16,866 bases of DNA from CAIQJJ01 sp964606085 (GTDB lineage Bacteria; Chloroflexota; Anaerolineae; Anaerolineales; UBA4823), in assembly GCA_964606085.1 (NCBI GenBank), contig CAZSFD010000099.1, positions 1 to 16,866 on the forward strand, in the 5' to 3' direction. Positions 1-7,597 of this stretch are shown here, in pieces (within the stretch, counting starts at the first letter, position 1; the number at the start of each line of letters is the position of its first letter). A program made the position numbers and the translations under genes. The notes beneath the pieces are model-generated. The model ran no database searches. It was not told where the DNA came from and was given only the letters and a program-made list of their open reading frames with translations.

Positions 1-17
1 CACACGAACAGGCAAGA

Positions 18-1331
18 TTGCTCTTCAAAAGCGGGTTTTTCAGCAGACTCCTAGGGCGCGAAATCGTCTTTGAGCAGGCTTTCGGCGTCGCCGATCTGGA
101 AACGCAATCGCCTCTGCCGACCGAAGCCATCCTGCCCATCGGTTCGATCACCAAGACCTTCATCGTCACACTGCTGATGCAATTGGCCGAACAGGGCGTG
201 GTTTGCCTGGCCGACCCGCTGCGCTGCTACGTGCCCGAATACGCGCATTCGGCCACCACCCTGCGCCAACTGGCCGCCCACACCAGCGGACTGCCGCGCG
301 ATGCCGCCGTCAATTATCCGATGAACTACACCATCGGGGCCTGGCCAGCCAGCGGGGGCCAGATTCCGTTGGAGTGGTATGTGCCGACGGATAGGCTGCT
401 GGCATCTTTGCCCACGGTCGAGCTGGAAACGCCGCCCGACAGTGACAAGGTCTACTCCAACCTGGGCATCTGCCTGCTGGCAATTGCCCTTGAACGCGCC
501 ACCGGACAGACGATCCAGCATCTATTGGCCGAACGTATTTTTGCCCCATTGGGGATGACTTCCAGCGAACTGGTTTTCTCACACCGAGAGCTTTCACCCG
601 CGCTGGCCGGGCGCTTGCCCCCTGGCTACGTCTTCACAGGTCAGGGCCGCCTGCCTGCCCCGGCGTGGGAGTTGGGCTGCGCCGGGTACACCGGCGGCAT
701 CTGCTGCAGCGCGGGCGATCTGGCGCGTTACCTGGCCTTTCACCTGGCCCCGCAGCCAACCGATCGTGTGCTAACCCCCGTCAGCGTTCAGCGGATGCGC
801 CCGGCCCATTCTTCTGGCGACGCCTTTTTGGGTTGGTGGAAGGGTTGGCATGGCGGACGCGAGAATTTCGGTCATGATGGCGGGCATGTCGGCTATTTGG
901 CGGCGGCGATGGGCATTGCGGATTTGCATTTGGGCGTGGTGACGATGACCAACCGCTTCAACCCCGCCCGGTTTGAGAATCATGGCACCGAGATCGCCCG
1001 CAGGCTGTTGGAGATTCTCGCTCCGCAGGTGGCTGCCCAGCCCCAAGAGAAGTTCGACCCGGCTGCTTTAGATTTACGCCCTTATGAGGGAATCTACACC
1101 CTGGCCGGCGGATTGACCCCCTTGAAAGTAGAATCCACCCCCGGAAAGCTGACTCTTTCCTGGCTGGATCGTTCTTACCCTTCGGAAACCTTCATCCCCA
1201 TCGGCCCGGATCAATTCTCCCCCGAAGGATCGCCAATCCCCATCCCATTATTGACCTTTGCTCGCGATGAACAGGCCGCAGTTGCCAAACTGAGCCATGC
1301 TCTGTTCACTTTCACGAAAACTACCCTATAA
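18..1331 (+). CDS. Serine hydrolase, beta-lactamase (class C/PBP4*-like) family, N-terminus uncertain
   Basis: Serine hydrolase of the beta-lactamase/penicillin-binding superfamily; such proteins cleave amide or ester bonds through an acyl-serine. Seen: the SxxK motif S43-I-T-K46 after a typical G-V-A-D-L-E-T stretch, the second motif Y146-S-N148, and the third motif H286-D-G288 in a GHDGGH context. Residues about 345-437 form a separate C-terminal beta-rich tail (YEGIY...) common in this family. The family usually carries 20-30 more residues before the REIVFEQAFG strand; here the first 13 residues are unlike it. The frame is open to the left window edge and the TTG at 18 has no clear ribosome binding site, so the true start may lie outside, or the 5' end may be rearranged. 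No signal peptide is visible. It is first in a three-gene operon, 22 bases before the next gene. The substrate cannot be told. Confidence 0.85.
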   Translation: MLFKSGFFSRLLGREIVFEQAFGVADLETQSPLPTEAILPIGSITKTFIVTLLMQLAEQGVVCLADPLRCYVPEYAHSATTLRQLAAHTSGLPRDAAVNYPMNYTIGAWPASGGQIPLEWYVPTDRLLASLPTVELETPPDSDKVYSNLGICLLAIALERATGQTIQHLLAERIFAPLGMTSSELVFSHRELSPALAGRLPPGYVFTGQGRLPAPAWELGCAGYTGGICCSAGDLARYLAFHLAPQPTDRVLTPVSVQRMRPAHSSGDAFLGWWKGWHGGRENFGHDGGHVGYLAAAMGIADLHLGVVTMTNRFNPARFENHGTEIARRLLEILAPQVAAQPQEKFDPAALDLRPYEGIYTLAGGLTPLKVESTPGKLTLSWLDRSYPSETFIPIGPDQFSPEGSPIPIPLLTFARDEQAAVAKLSHALFTFTKTTL

Positions 1332-1353
1332 CCAAAACACTGGAGGTGTTGCC

Positions 1354-2373
1354 ATGCTGACCATTGAATATCTTGGTGCGCAATCCCTTTTCGATCTCCT
1401 AAACCGTTTACGCCTGGGGCAGCCCCTCACCGAGGCAGAAATCTCCTCGGCGATGGATGCCAATGCTTTTTTCGTGAGCTACTATTGCCAATGGAATGGC
1501 GTTACCCGCCAAAATATCGGCGAAACACTGCAACGCTTTGCCCAACCGGGCTGGCAGACCGAACATCCGGTACTGGCTGGCCTGGCGCGCGGCTTTCAGT
1601 TTGCGTTAGGACACCTGGACGAATTGCAGTCCAGCTTAGAGAACCTGAAAGGTCTGGATGCTTCCGCCCTAACCGAACAGACGGCCACATTCCTACCGCC
1701 AGATACGCCCCTGGAAGCGACTATTCATTACACCGTGGATGGCTTCAATGGAGGCTTTCAGTTTCAGGGTGGGATTGGCCTGAGCTTACTGCACTTCAAC
1801 CACCCCGACCAGTTGGGGCCGGTCATCCGTCACGAACTGCACCATGTCGGTTTTGGCTATTGGGCGGCACGCGACCCCATCCGGCAGACCATTCTGACCG
1901 AAACATCCGGGCGGGCAGTGGTCGTGCGGCACGTGCAAAACCTGCTGGCCGAGGGCCTGGCAAACTTTTACTGCTCCCCGCTCAAACCTGACCAGGCGCA
2001 CATGCCTGCCGCAGTCGTCGCCAAGTTGGAGCGTTTGGTCCGCGAGGATCGCCTCCTGCTGGCCAAAGCCGGCGATGTGTTCGCCCAAGCATTGGCCCCG
2101 GCAGCCGATTACCAGGCATGCCAGCGTGCCTACAATGAAATCGTCGTTGACCTGGAAGGGATTCAGCCTGCTGGCCATTACATCGGGGCGCGCATGGTGG
2201 AAATCATGAGCCAGATTCACCCCACCGAAGCCATCGTTGCCTGTGTGCGCTCGCTGCCCGATTTTTTGCTGCGGTACAACCAGGCTGCCGAACAAACCGG
2301 CGCGCTGTTATTCGCCCCCACTGCCGTGGCGCAGTTTGCGCAGCTTTGGCAACCGTCCCCTGGAGGCGTTTAA
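1354..2373 (+). CDS. Putative zinc-dependent protease with HExxH motif (DUF5700-like)
   Basis: A 339-residue soluble protein. The ATG at 1354 is chosen because TGGAGG lies at a good distance before it; a longer in-frame ORF from 1297 overlaps the upstream gene and has no such site. Seen: H160-E-L-H-H164, the zincin signature, preceded by a conserved-looking GGFQFQGGIGL stretch, with E200 in LAEGLANFY as the likely third zinc ligand 36 residues on. This layout (HELHH followed by an EGLA/EGIA helix) is that of DUF5700-type putative Zn-dependent proteases; the family name is from memory and moderately sure. No signal peptide or membrane segment is visible, so it should act in the cytoplasm. It sits between a beta-lactamase-like hydrolase and an aminopeptidase-like hydrolase and overlaps the latter by one base (TAATG), so the three are probably translated from one mRNA. 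The substrate is unknown. Confidence 0.7.
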   Translation: MLTIEYLGAQSLFDLLNRLRLGQPLTEAEISSAMDANAFFVSYYCQWNGVTRQNIGETLQRFAQPGWQTEHPVLAGLARGFQFALGHLDELQSSLENLKGLDASALTEQTATFLPPDTPLEATIHYTVDGFNGGFQFQGGIGLSLLHFNHPDQLGPVIRHELHHVGFGYWAARDPIRQTILTETSGRAVVVRHVQNLLAEGLANFYCSPLKPDQAHMPAAVVAKLERLVREDRLLLAKAGDVFAQALAPAADYQACQRAYNEIVVDLEGIQPAGHYIGARMVEIMSQIHPTEAIVACVRSLPDFLLRYNQAAEQTGALLFAPTAVAQFAQLWQPSPGGV

Positions 2374-3248
2374 TGAACAACCCGCAAGCTGAAACCACCT
2401 CCCAGAAAGTGATCACATCCGATGGCGTTGCGCTGCATGTCGAAGTGGGTGGCCGCGGCACGCCCTGCCTGTACGTTCACGGCGGGCCGGGGTCGGGTAG
2501 CTATTGGGCGCGCAAGTTCGCCGGTGACATCTTCGAGCGCCACTTTCAGATGATCTACCTGGATCAGCGCGGCTGCTGCCGTTCAACCAGCCCGCGGGAT
2601 GGCAATTACACGTTGGAGCGGATGGTAGCCGATTTCGAGGCAGTGCGCCAGGCCCTCGGTATCGAACACTGGCTGACGATGGGCCATTCCTTCGCCGGAC
2701 TGCTGCAAATGGGGTATATCCAACGTTTTCCGCAGGTCATTCAGGGGATGCTGTTGATCAATGCCGCCCTGAACCTGAACGAGACCTTTCGCCTGGGTTA
2801 TTGCCGCCGCGCCTGTGAACTACTGGGCATCAGCAATCCCACTCCCTACACCGATGAAACCATCCCTATCCTGGAACGCTGGGGGGCGCTGATTGGGTTG
2901 CTCAAAGAACGCGGCCTGATGTGGCAAATGGGCTACGACCACCAGGAAAACGATGAGCAGATGAACGCCACCTTCGGCGAAGTGCCTAACTTCAACTGGG
3001 ATTACGAAGTTATGCTGACCGTATCTGACTACTGGCAGGATTTCAAACCGGCCACGGCAGATGTGCCCGTTCCGGTGCTGTTTTTCTACGGCCAACGCGA
3101 TTGGATGACCGGCCCGGAGCATTACCGTGGCCTGAAGTTCCCAAGCCTGCTGTTGTGGGGCAGCGATGTGGCCCACATGCCCTTTATGGAAAACAAACCT
3201 GATCTCGAACGCGCCATCGCCGCTTATCGGCAGAAGACCGGATTTTGA
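2373..3248 (+). CDS. Alpha/beta hydrolase, proline iminopeptidase family (peptidase S33)
   Basis: A 291-residue alpha/beta-hydrolase fold enzyme. Family members release N-terminal proline or other residues from short peptides, or hydrolyse related amides and esters. Seen: the oxyanion-hole motif H36-G-G-P-G40, the DQRG strand (residues 64-67), the nucleophile elbow G-H-S106-F-A-G, the likely acid D243 in YGQRDW, and the likely general base H268 in SDVAHMP. HGGPG together with DQRG is typical of the proline iminopeptidase group. The ATG at 2373 is chosen because it overlaps the upstream stop as TAATG and has TGGAGGCG before it; the longer in-frame start at 2346 has no support. It is last in the operon and followed by a strong terminator. 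No signal peptide, so cytoplasmic. Alternative: a tropinesterase-like or other S33 hydrolase with a non-peptide substrate. Confidence 0.88.
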   Translation: MNNPQAETTSQKVITSDGVALHVEVGGRGTPCLYVHGGPGSGSYWARKFAGDIFERHFQMIYLDQRGCCRSTSPRDGNYTLERMVADFEAVRQALGIEHWLTMGHSFAGLLQMGYIQRFPQVIQGMLLINAALNLNETFRLGYCRRACELLGISNPTPYTDETIPILERWGALIGLLKERGLMWQMGYDHQENDEQMNATFGEVPNFNWDYEVMLTVSDYWQDFKPATADVPVPVLFFYGQRDWMTGPEHYRGLKFPSLLLWGSDVAHMPFMENKPDLERAIAAYRQKTGF

Positions 3249-3260
3249 ACCATGCCTTTT

Positions 3261-3339
3261 TCCTATCCACCTGACCAGTCTGAATCTTGGCCGATGGGCC
3301 AACAATGACTCCCCCTGCGACGGGGGAGTCATTGTTTTT
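3261..3339 (+). terminator. Composite element: small hairpin plus strong rho-independent terminator
   Basis: Just after the alpha/beta hydrolase gene. A perfect 13-bp stem (3303-3315 with 3322-3334, six-base loop) is followed by a run of five T, a textbook intrinsic terminator. Upstream lies a second hairpin, TTGGCC/GGCCAA (3287-3292 with 3297-3302), and the string TCCTATCCA plus CTGACCAGT. The same order of motifs recurs after the methyltransferase gene at 4573-4646. Confidence 0.92.
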
Positions 3340-3386
3340 GTGGGGGTAGCATCGGAGAAATTTGAACTTAAGGAGCTTACTTCACC

Positions 3387-3800
3387 ATGAAAACCCTTAC
3401 CCAAACCGTCAACCCCGTTGCCATTCCTTCGCCCATCAACCCCGGCATGATTGTCCTGGGCTTGCTCATCGTTGGGGTGCTGATCGCTGCCTTCAGTGGC
3501 AGAAAAATTCCGCTGCTTTCGAATATACGCTTCGACCTGGTTGTCCTCATCGTCCTGGGGATGGCGATGTGCGCTTCGGGTGGCATCGGTCGCGTGGCTG
3601 CGCTCAACGCCTGGGGGCATCCACTCGCCATCGTCGGGTACGTTCTCGGCGCGGCCATTTTGCTGGTGGCCGGGGCTGTGTTTTTCAACGTCAGGTTACC
3701 TTTGATCGCCAACGATCAGCAGGCGCTTTTGCTGGTGGCCGGGCCGATCGGCGCAAAAGTGATCAATTCTGTCATTCACAGTCTGCTGACCCGCGGATAA
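3387..3800 (+). CDS. Small integral membrane protein of unknown function
   Basis: A 137-residue protein with four hydrophobic stretches at about residues 20-36, 49-65, 79-100 and 110-130, so three or four membrane helices are likely. The N-terminus is polar, with no cleavable signal. The start is supported by TAAGGAG about 13 bases before the ATG. I do not recognise a family. It lies between a terminator and a methyltransferase gene that begins six bases after its stop, so the two are probably co-transcribed from a promoter in the short gap after 3340. No catalytic motif is visible. Confidence 0.7.
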   Translation: MKTLTQTVNPVAIPSPINPGMIVLGLLIVGVLIAAFSGRKIPLLSNIRFDLVVLIVLGMAMCASGGIGRVAALNAWGHPLAIVGYVLGAAILLVAGAVFFNVRLPLIANDQQALLLVAGPIGAKVINSVIHSLLTRG

Positions 3801-3806
3801 CTCCTG

Positions 3807-4571
3807 ATGAAAGACTTTTACGACGCCTTCTATACCGCGTTGGAACATAGCCAGGCCCATCATCTCTTTTGCGAACGTGTGTATGGCAAAGACCTGGGCC
3901 AGCACGGTTTCGCCGATATGGAGCAGCTCGAAATGCTCTTGCAAGTGACACAGTTGCGCCGCGGCCAATGCGCCCTCGACCTGGGCTGCGGGGATGGACG
4001 CATAGCCGAATATCTCTCCGACCGTTCCGGCGCACACTTCACCGGGCTGGATTACATCCCCCAGGCCATCGAACAGGCCCGCCAGCGCACCGCTGCCAAA
4101 GCGGAGCGCCTGGATTTCATCGTTGGCGACATCAATCACCTGGATTTACCTCCCGCTACGTTCGACCTGATCCTTTCGGCAGATACGATCTACTTCAGCG
4201 AAGATTATGCAGCCACGCTGGCCGCGCTCAAAACAGCTCTCAAGCCTGGCGGGCAGATGGCAATCTTTTTCTCTTACGGGCGCGAGCCGTGGGTGCCGCT
4301 GGATCAATTTCCCAAAGAACGCCTGCCCGCCGACCAGACACCCCTGGCGGCAGCGCTGAATGCCAACGGGCTATCTTTCCAAACCTGGAACCTGACTTCC
4401 CAGGATTATGCCCAGGCGCTGCGGCGTAGGGCTGCCCTCGATGAACTCAAACCGCGCTTTGAAGCTGAGAATACCCTGTTTATCTACGAAAACCGCCTGG
4501 GCGATAGCGAAGGCATTCGCCAGGCGATTGAAGATGGCTTGCACGCGCGCTATCTGTATCTGGTTCGGTGA
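3807..4571 (+). CDS. Class I SAM-dependent methyltransferase
   Basis: A 254-residue Rossmann-fold methyltransferase, probably acting on a small molecule in the cytoplasm. Seen: motif I A56-L-D-L-G-C-G-D-G64, the acidic residue after strand 2 at D82 (TGLDY), the adenine-side GD at 107-108 (VGDINHLDLP), the motif IV-like region FDLILSADTIYF, and the post-motif LKPGGQMAIFFS. This matches Methyltransf_11/25-type enzymes. An N-terminal helical part (1-50) and a C-terminal part (about 165-254) probably form the acceptor-binding lid, but give no clue to the substrate. The start has only a weak ribosome binding site and lies six bases after the preceding stop, which suggests translational coupling. 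A composite terminator follows at once. Confidence 0.88.
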   Translation: MKDFYDAFYTALEHSQAHHLFCERVYGKDLGQHGFADMEQLEMLLQVTQLRRGQCALDLGCGDGRIAEYLSDRSGAHFTGLDYIPQAIEQARQRTAAKAERLDFIVGDINHLDLPPATFDLILSADTIYFSEDYAATLAALKTALKPGGQMAIFFSYGREPWVPLDQFPKERLPADQTPLAAALNANGLSFQTWNLTSQDYAQALRRRAALDELKPRFEAENTLFIYENRLGDSEGIRQAIEDGLHARYLYLVR

Positions 4572-4572
4572 G

Positions 4573-4646
4573 TTCCTATCCAACTGACCAGTTGCGCCTT
4601 GGCCGCCCGGCCAATGAAAACTCCCCCCTTGGTGGGGGAGTTTTTT
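4573..4646 (+). terminator. Composite element: small hairpin plus rho-independent terminator (second copy)
   Basis: Directly after the methyltransferase stop. The hairpin TTGGCC/GGCCAA (4599-4604 with 4609-4614) is followed by an AAAACTCCCCC/GGGGGAGTTTT stem (4617-4627 with 4634-4644) and a T run. The leading TTCCTATCCA and CTGACCAGT strings match those of the element at 3261-3339, while the hairpin loops differ. Confidence 0.9.
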
Positions 4647-4699
4647 GTCTTCTGGCGCTATCATACGAGCGTTGAAACAAACCACATCAGGAAGTTGCC

Positions 4700-4828
4700 A
4701 TGTTCACACTTTTCATTTTCGCCATTCTTCTGTTTCCCATCGCCCTGGGAGCCTCTGCGTTGACGAACCTGTTTTCGCCTGACGAACTGAAAGAAATGGG
4801 CGTTTGCCTGGAAAATTCACACGTTTGA
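4700..4828 (+). CDS. Small 42-residue membrane peptide, hypothetical
   Basis: ATG at 4700 with AGGAAG eight bases upstream. The product starts with a hydrophobic helix (FTLFIFAILLFPIALGASAL) and ends in a short polar tail with SPDELKEMG. The stop at 4828 is 21 bases before the next start, which encodes another membrane protein. A good ribosome binding site, its place right after a terminator and a plausible membrane helix argue for a real gene. There is no recognisable family and the short length keeps confidence moderate. Confidence 0.45.
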   Translation: MFTLFIFAILLFPIALGASALTNLFSPDELKEMGVCLENSHV

Positions 4829-4849
4829 CCACAAAGAAAGAAGGAAACA

Positions 4850-5215
4850 ATGAACGAACAAACCAATTTTGAACCCACTCACCGCCACCGCCGCGCCGGT
4901 GGCTGGATCGGCGGGGCCATGCTGATCAGCCTCGGTCTGCTTCTGCTGCTGCAAAACCTGACCGGCTTTGCCCTGCGTAACTGGTGGGCGCTGTTCATCC
5001 TGCTGCCCGCGGTGGGGGCATTCACCGCCGCCTGGAGCAATTACCAGGAAGCGGGACACGTGACTGCTGGGGTGCGTGGATCGCTGTTTGGCGGTTGTGT
5101 CTTGTGCCTGGTATCAGCATCGTTCCTGTTCGGCCTGAATTGGGCCATCGTGGGGCCAGTACTGCTCTTATTGGTGGGATCGGCGCTGTTATTCAACGCA
5201 GCGCTGCCGAAATAA
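4850..5215 (+). CDS. Membrane protein with LiaF/DUF5668-type transmembrane region
   Basis: A 121-residue membrane protein. Residues 1-16 are polar and His/Arg-rich (THRHRRAGG). Four hydrophobic segments follow at about 19-36, 44-61, 78-96 and 98-116. The pattern GGAMLISLGLLLLLQNL followed by NWWALFILLPA resembles the N-terminal membrane region of LiaI/LiaF-type and DUF5668 proteins, often small accessory membrane proteins in cell-envelope stress loci. Here it stands alone, without a cytoplasmic or sensor domain. The start is supported by GAAGGAAACA directly before the ATG. It lies between a tiny membrane peptide and a truncated methyltransferase stub, and its role is unknown. Confidence 0.7.
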   Translation: MNEQTNFEPTHRHRRAGGWIGGAMLISLGLLLLLQNLTGFALRNWWALFILLPAVGAFTAAWSNYQEAGHVTAGVRGSLFGGCVLCLVSASFLFGLNWAIVGPVLLLLVGSALLFNAALPK

Positions 5216-5227
5216 CGAGATTGCCCC

Positions 5228-5299
5228 ATGACCACCCTCGCCGCCCGGCACGATGCCTACGCCACCGATTACGATGCCCAGGTTCACGCCTACGTATGA
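5228..5299 (+). pseudogene. Remnant: first 23 residues of a SAM methyltransferase
   Basis: A 24-codon ORF encoding TTLAARHDAYATDYDAQVHAY before a TGA. From memory this resembles the N-terminus of class I methyltransferases (a HDAxAxxYDAQVxxYG pattern that normally continues for more than 200 residues into the SAM-binding core). The homology stops at the point where ATGAAAAAAACC, the likely start of the lipoprotein gene, begins. The rest of the gene therefore seems deleted. It could instead be a short leader ORF, but the match in motif favours a remnant. Confidence 0.4.
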
Positions 5300-6212
5300 A
5301 AAAAACCTCAACAATGAAAAAATCTACCTGCTTCTCTCCATATTCGTCATCACCACCCTGGCGTGCAGCCTGACCCCCGCCACACCAGCGCCGACGGGTT
5401 TACCGTCCGATGCGGTGCTGCCCCCGACCAGCGCAACACCTGCCGCAATCCCACCCACCACTACGCCCGAAATCTTCATCGCCCGCACGCAGGCTGTCCC
5501 GGCGACAGAATCCGCCGGGACGGCGATCACCTTCGCCCCGCTCAGCCTTGTGTTACCGATGGCCGTGGCCTCCGGAGCCAGCGGCAGCGAACAGCCCCGC
5601 CTGGATAGCGACGATGCCGCCTGGTGGATGAAAACCCCCGGCCATTTGCAGGTCTCGCTGGCTGATTACTACGTGTTGCAGAGAAAATCCCACCAACCGC
5701 TGATCGCTGTCTTCCCGGCTGTGGATTATGCCACGCTGGTTCCGGCCGCCTTCGAGGCCATCCACCGCCTCGATAACATCTTCTACGACCCCAGCACCGC
5801 TTCCAGCCTGGAGAACCTTCCGGCCGTACCATTCTTCAACGACAAACCAGTCTTTGCCTCGAACATCCAGATGATCAACTTCCAGAATGGCAAAGGTGTA
5901 CGTTTCATCACTCAAACGGCGCAAGGCCCGGTTCCGGTTAACAACCAGGAGTTGTTCTACCACTTCGAGGGCCTGACCAGCGACGGGTTTTATTACATCG
6001 TAGCCATCCTGCCGCTCACCGCACCCGCACTGGCCGAAACCAACGATGCAGCCGCACCCCCTGGCAGAATCGCTTACCCCGGCTCTATCGAAGATTTCCC
6101 CGCCTACTACGCCGCCGTCACCGCCTTGCTCGATGCCACCGCCCCAGATGCGTTTACCCCCAACCTCGCCCAACTGGATGCGCTGATCCAATCTATGCGG
6201 GTTGCACCATAA
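5274..6212 (+). CDS. Lipoprotein of unknown function, start probably frameshifted
   Basis: A secreted lipid-anchored protein. Seen: a hydrophobic segment IYLLLSIFVITTLAC ending in a lipobox (TLAC), then a Thr/Pro/Ala-rich linker of about 45 residues, then a soluble domain of about 240 residues containing DDAAWWMKTPGHLQVSLADYYVLQ and FYDPSTASSLENLPAVPFFN. In the uninterrupted frame the nearest ATG is 5274, giving an atypical N-region with two Glu and no ribosome binding site. The better start is in another frame: ATGAAAAAA at 5314, or 5296 in the same frame. One extra A in the six-A tract at 5317-5322 would give MKKIYLLLSIFVITTLAC, a standard lipoprotein signal. Either the base is missing in the assembly, or slippage or a mutation is involved. 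I do not recognise the soluble domain; long linkers of this sort are common in Anaerolineae. Confidence 0.75.
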   Translation: MPRFTPTYEKNLNNEKIYLLLSIFVITTLACSLTPATPAPTGLPSDAVLPPTSATPAAIPPTTTPEIFIARTQAVPATESAGTAITFAPLSLVLPMAVASGASGSEQPRLDSDDAAWWMKTPGHLQVSLADYYVLQRKSHQPLIAVFPAVDYATLVPAAFEAIHRLDNIFYDPSTASSLENLPAVPFFNDKPVFASNIQMINFQNGKGVRFITQTAQGPVPVNNQELFYHFEGLTSDGFYYIVAILPLTAPALAETNDAAAPPGRIAYPGSIEDFPAYYAAVTALLDATAPDAFTPNLAQLDALIQSMRVAP

Positions 6213-6229
6213 CCACAAGGAGAAAAAAC

Positions 6230-6420
6230 ATGACCCCACAACAAGAAATTTCTGCGCTGCTGCAAACCTTCCAGGATGGCTACACCCGCCGCGACCTGGC
6301 CCAACTCGACGATTTCATGGAACTCTTCACGCCCGATGTCGAAATGATCGGCACCAACGGTGTCCAGCCGGGAATGGATGAGTAGTACACCAACCGCCAA
6401 ACCGCCCGCGCCATGATCCA
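6230..6420 (+). pseudogene. Truncated NTF2-like (SnoaL/DUF4440-type) protein
   Basis: ATG at 6230 with AAGGAGA just upstream, 17 bases after the lipoprotein stop. It encodes 51 residues (TPQQEISALLQTFQDGY...LFTPDVEMIGTNG) that look like the first helix and strand of an NTF2-like fold, then meets TAG at 6383-6385. The same frame continues past the stop with YTNRQTARAMIQA, as expected for the family, so the TAG probably replaced a Trp codon (TGG). Recognisable sequence ends near 6420, where transposase sequence starts. The gene is thus doubly broken: a nonsense codon and a 3' deletion at the IS remnant. The family call is by resemblance only. Confidence 0.5.
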
Positions 6421-6425
6421 GGCAG

Positions 6426-7331
6426 GTGGATCATGGGACGGTGGCGTTGGCGTTGGTGCTGAACCGGCTGATGGCGCCGCGCCCGCTATACAAAATCGCC
6501 GATTGGATGGCGACGACGATAATCAGCGCTTACCTGGGCGTTGAACCCGGCAAGTTCAATGATGACCGATTGGGGCGCACGCTGGATGCCTTGCCTGATT
6601 GTGCTTTCCGCCCCCATGCAGCAGGCCTTGCGCGAGCAGCGCGAGAAAGATTTGCAAGCCCTCTGTCAGGCTCTTGGGCAAGTCCAGGGCAAAATCGGGC
6701 AGAAACGTTACCGCAGCGAGAAGGAAGTTCGCCAACGCGCTGCCACCCAATGCAAGCATTCTCCACGGTGGCGGTCACCAACACCCCTGAAGGCAGCATC
6801 CAGCTTCGTTGGGGCGTTGACTACCCCGCCTGGCAGCAGGCGGAACAAGCCGATGGCCGTTACTTCCTAGTGACGAATGACCCCAAGCTCTCTTACCGCC
6901 AAATGCTCCAACTCTACCGCCAGAAAGATGCCGTTGAAAAACGCTTCAAGGTCTGCAAACAAGAAATCAAAATGCGCCCCCTGCACGTCCACTCCGACGA
7001 ACGCATCCAGGCCATGCTGCTGATCAATCTGATCGCCCTGCTCATCTACAGCCTGATCGAACGCCAGGCGCAACAGGCTGGTCTCTGCCTGACGACCCAT
7101 GCCATCCTGGAAAAACTGGCTAACTTGCAGGTACATTATCTCGAAGCCTGGGATGGCAGCCAGACCGCTTCCTTGGGCAACCTCACTCCCCAACAACACA
7201 ACCTGCTGGCTGTATTACTGCAAGCCGTGGACAACCTGCCCAACCCAGCTTTGCCAACCACTGATCTTCTGCCCTTCTTGCAACTCCCGGATGGCATATC
7301 GCGAACAACATGCCCATCATCTGCATCGTGA
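6426..7331 (+). mobile_element. Decayed IS1634-like (IS4 superfamily) transposase remnant
   Basis: Three pieces of one transposase in changing frames. Piece one (6426 to about 6599) reads DHGTVALALVLNRLMAPRPLYKI...FNDDRLGRTLDAL, the region before the catalytic core. Piece two, in another frame (about 6605-6765), reads PMQQALREQREKDLQALCQALGQ...KIGQKRYRSEKEV. Piece three returns to the first frame (about 6770-7331) with TPEGSIQLRW and the YREK-type signature YRQKDAVEKRFKVCK, which carries the catalytic Glu. Compared with intact family members as I recall them, about the first 100 residues are missing. So is the central block with both catalytic Asp, lost at a junction near 6600, and a frameshift lies near 6765. 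It cannot encode an active enzyme. No terminal inverted repeat could be identified at either end. Confidence 0.82.
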
Positions 7332-7597
7332 GCCTGCCCGGATGGGAAGGGGGAACTGTACTTACCGCAAGAACCCCATCGCAAAACCAACCGAGTTCGA
7401 CGAAAATTGTGCCCTGCCCACAACTGGTTACCCGCTTGCGTTCGCATTGATGTTGCTCAATCCCCATCGTCGGCATCATGCTTCTCTTCTATTCGGTTTG
7501 AAAAGTGCGAAATTTAGGCTAAGGATAAGAGCCACATCGGTATGATCTGTTGCCAAAACGATGGCGACAAACTGGATTTCTTCCCAGCGCTCATAGA
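7332..7597. other. Intergenic stretch between IS remnant and island, no gene seen
   Basis: It holds the 3' flank of the decayed transposase and the sequence downstream of the minus-strand ATPase gene. No convincing ORF, ribosome binding site or terminator hairpin is visible on either strand. The AT-richer part around 7480-7550 could include the right end of the IS, but no matching left end survives to test this. Confidence 0.5.

Noticed and set aside
4984..5373. 129-codon plus-strand ORF overlapping the LiaF-like membrane protein and the lipoprotein start
   Set aside because: It is out of frame with both, Arg/Pro-rich and without a family. Only its MKKTSTMKK end is of interest, as the likely out-of-frame start of the lipoprotein.
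7099..7545. 148-codon plus-strand ORF over the transposase 3' end
   Set aside because: It is out of frame with the recognisable transposase C-terminus and lacks a ribosome binding site or any domain.
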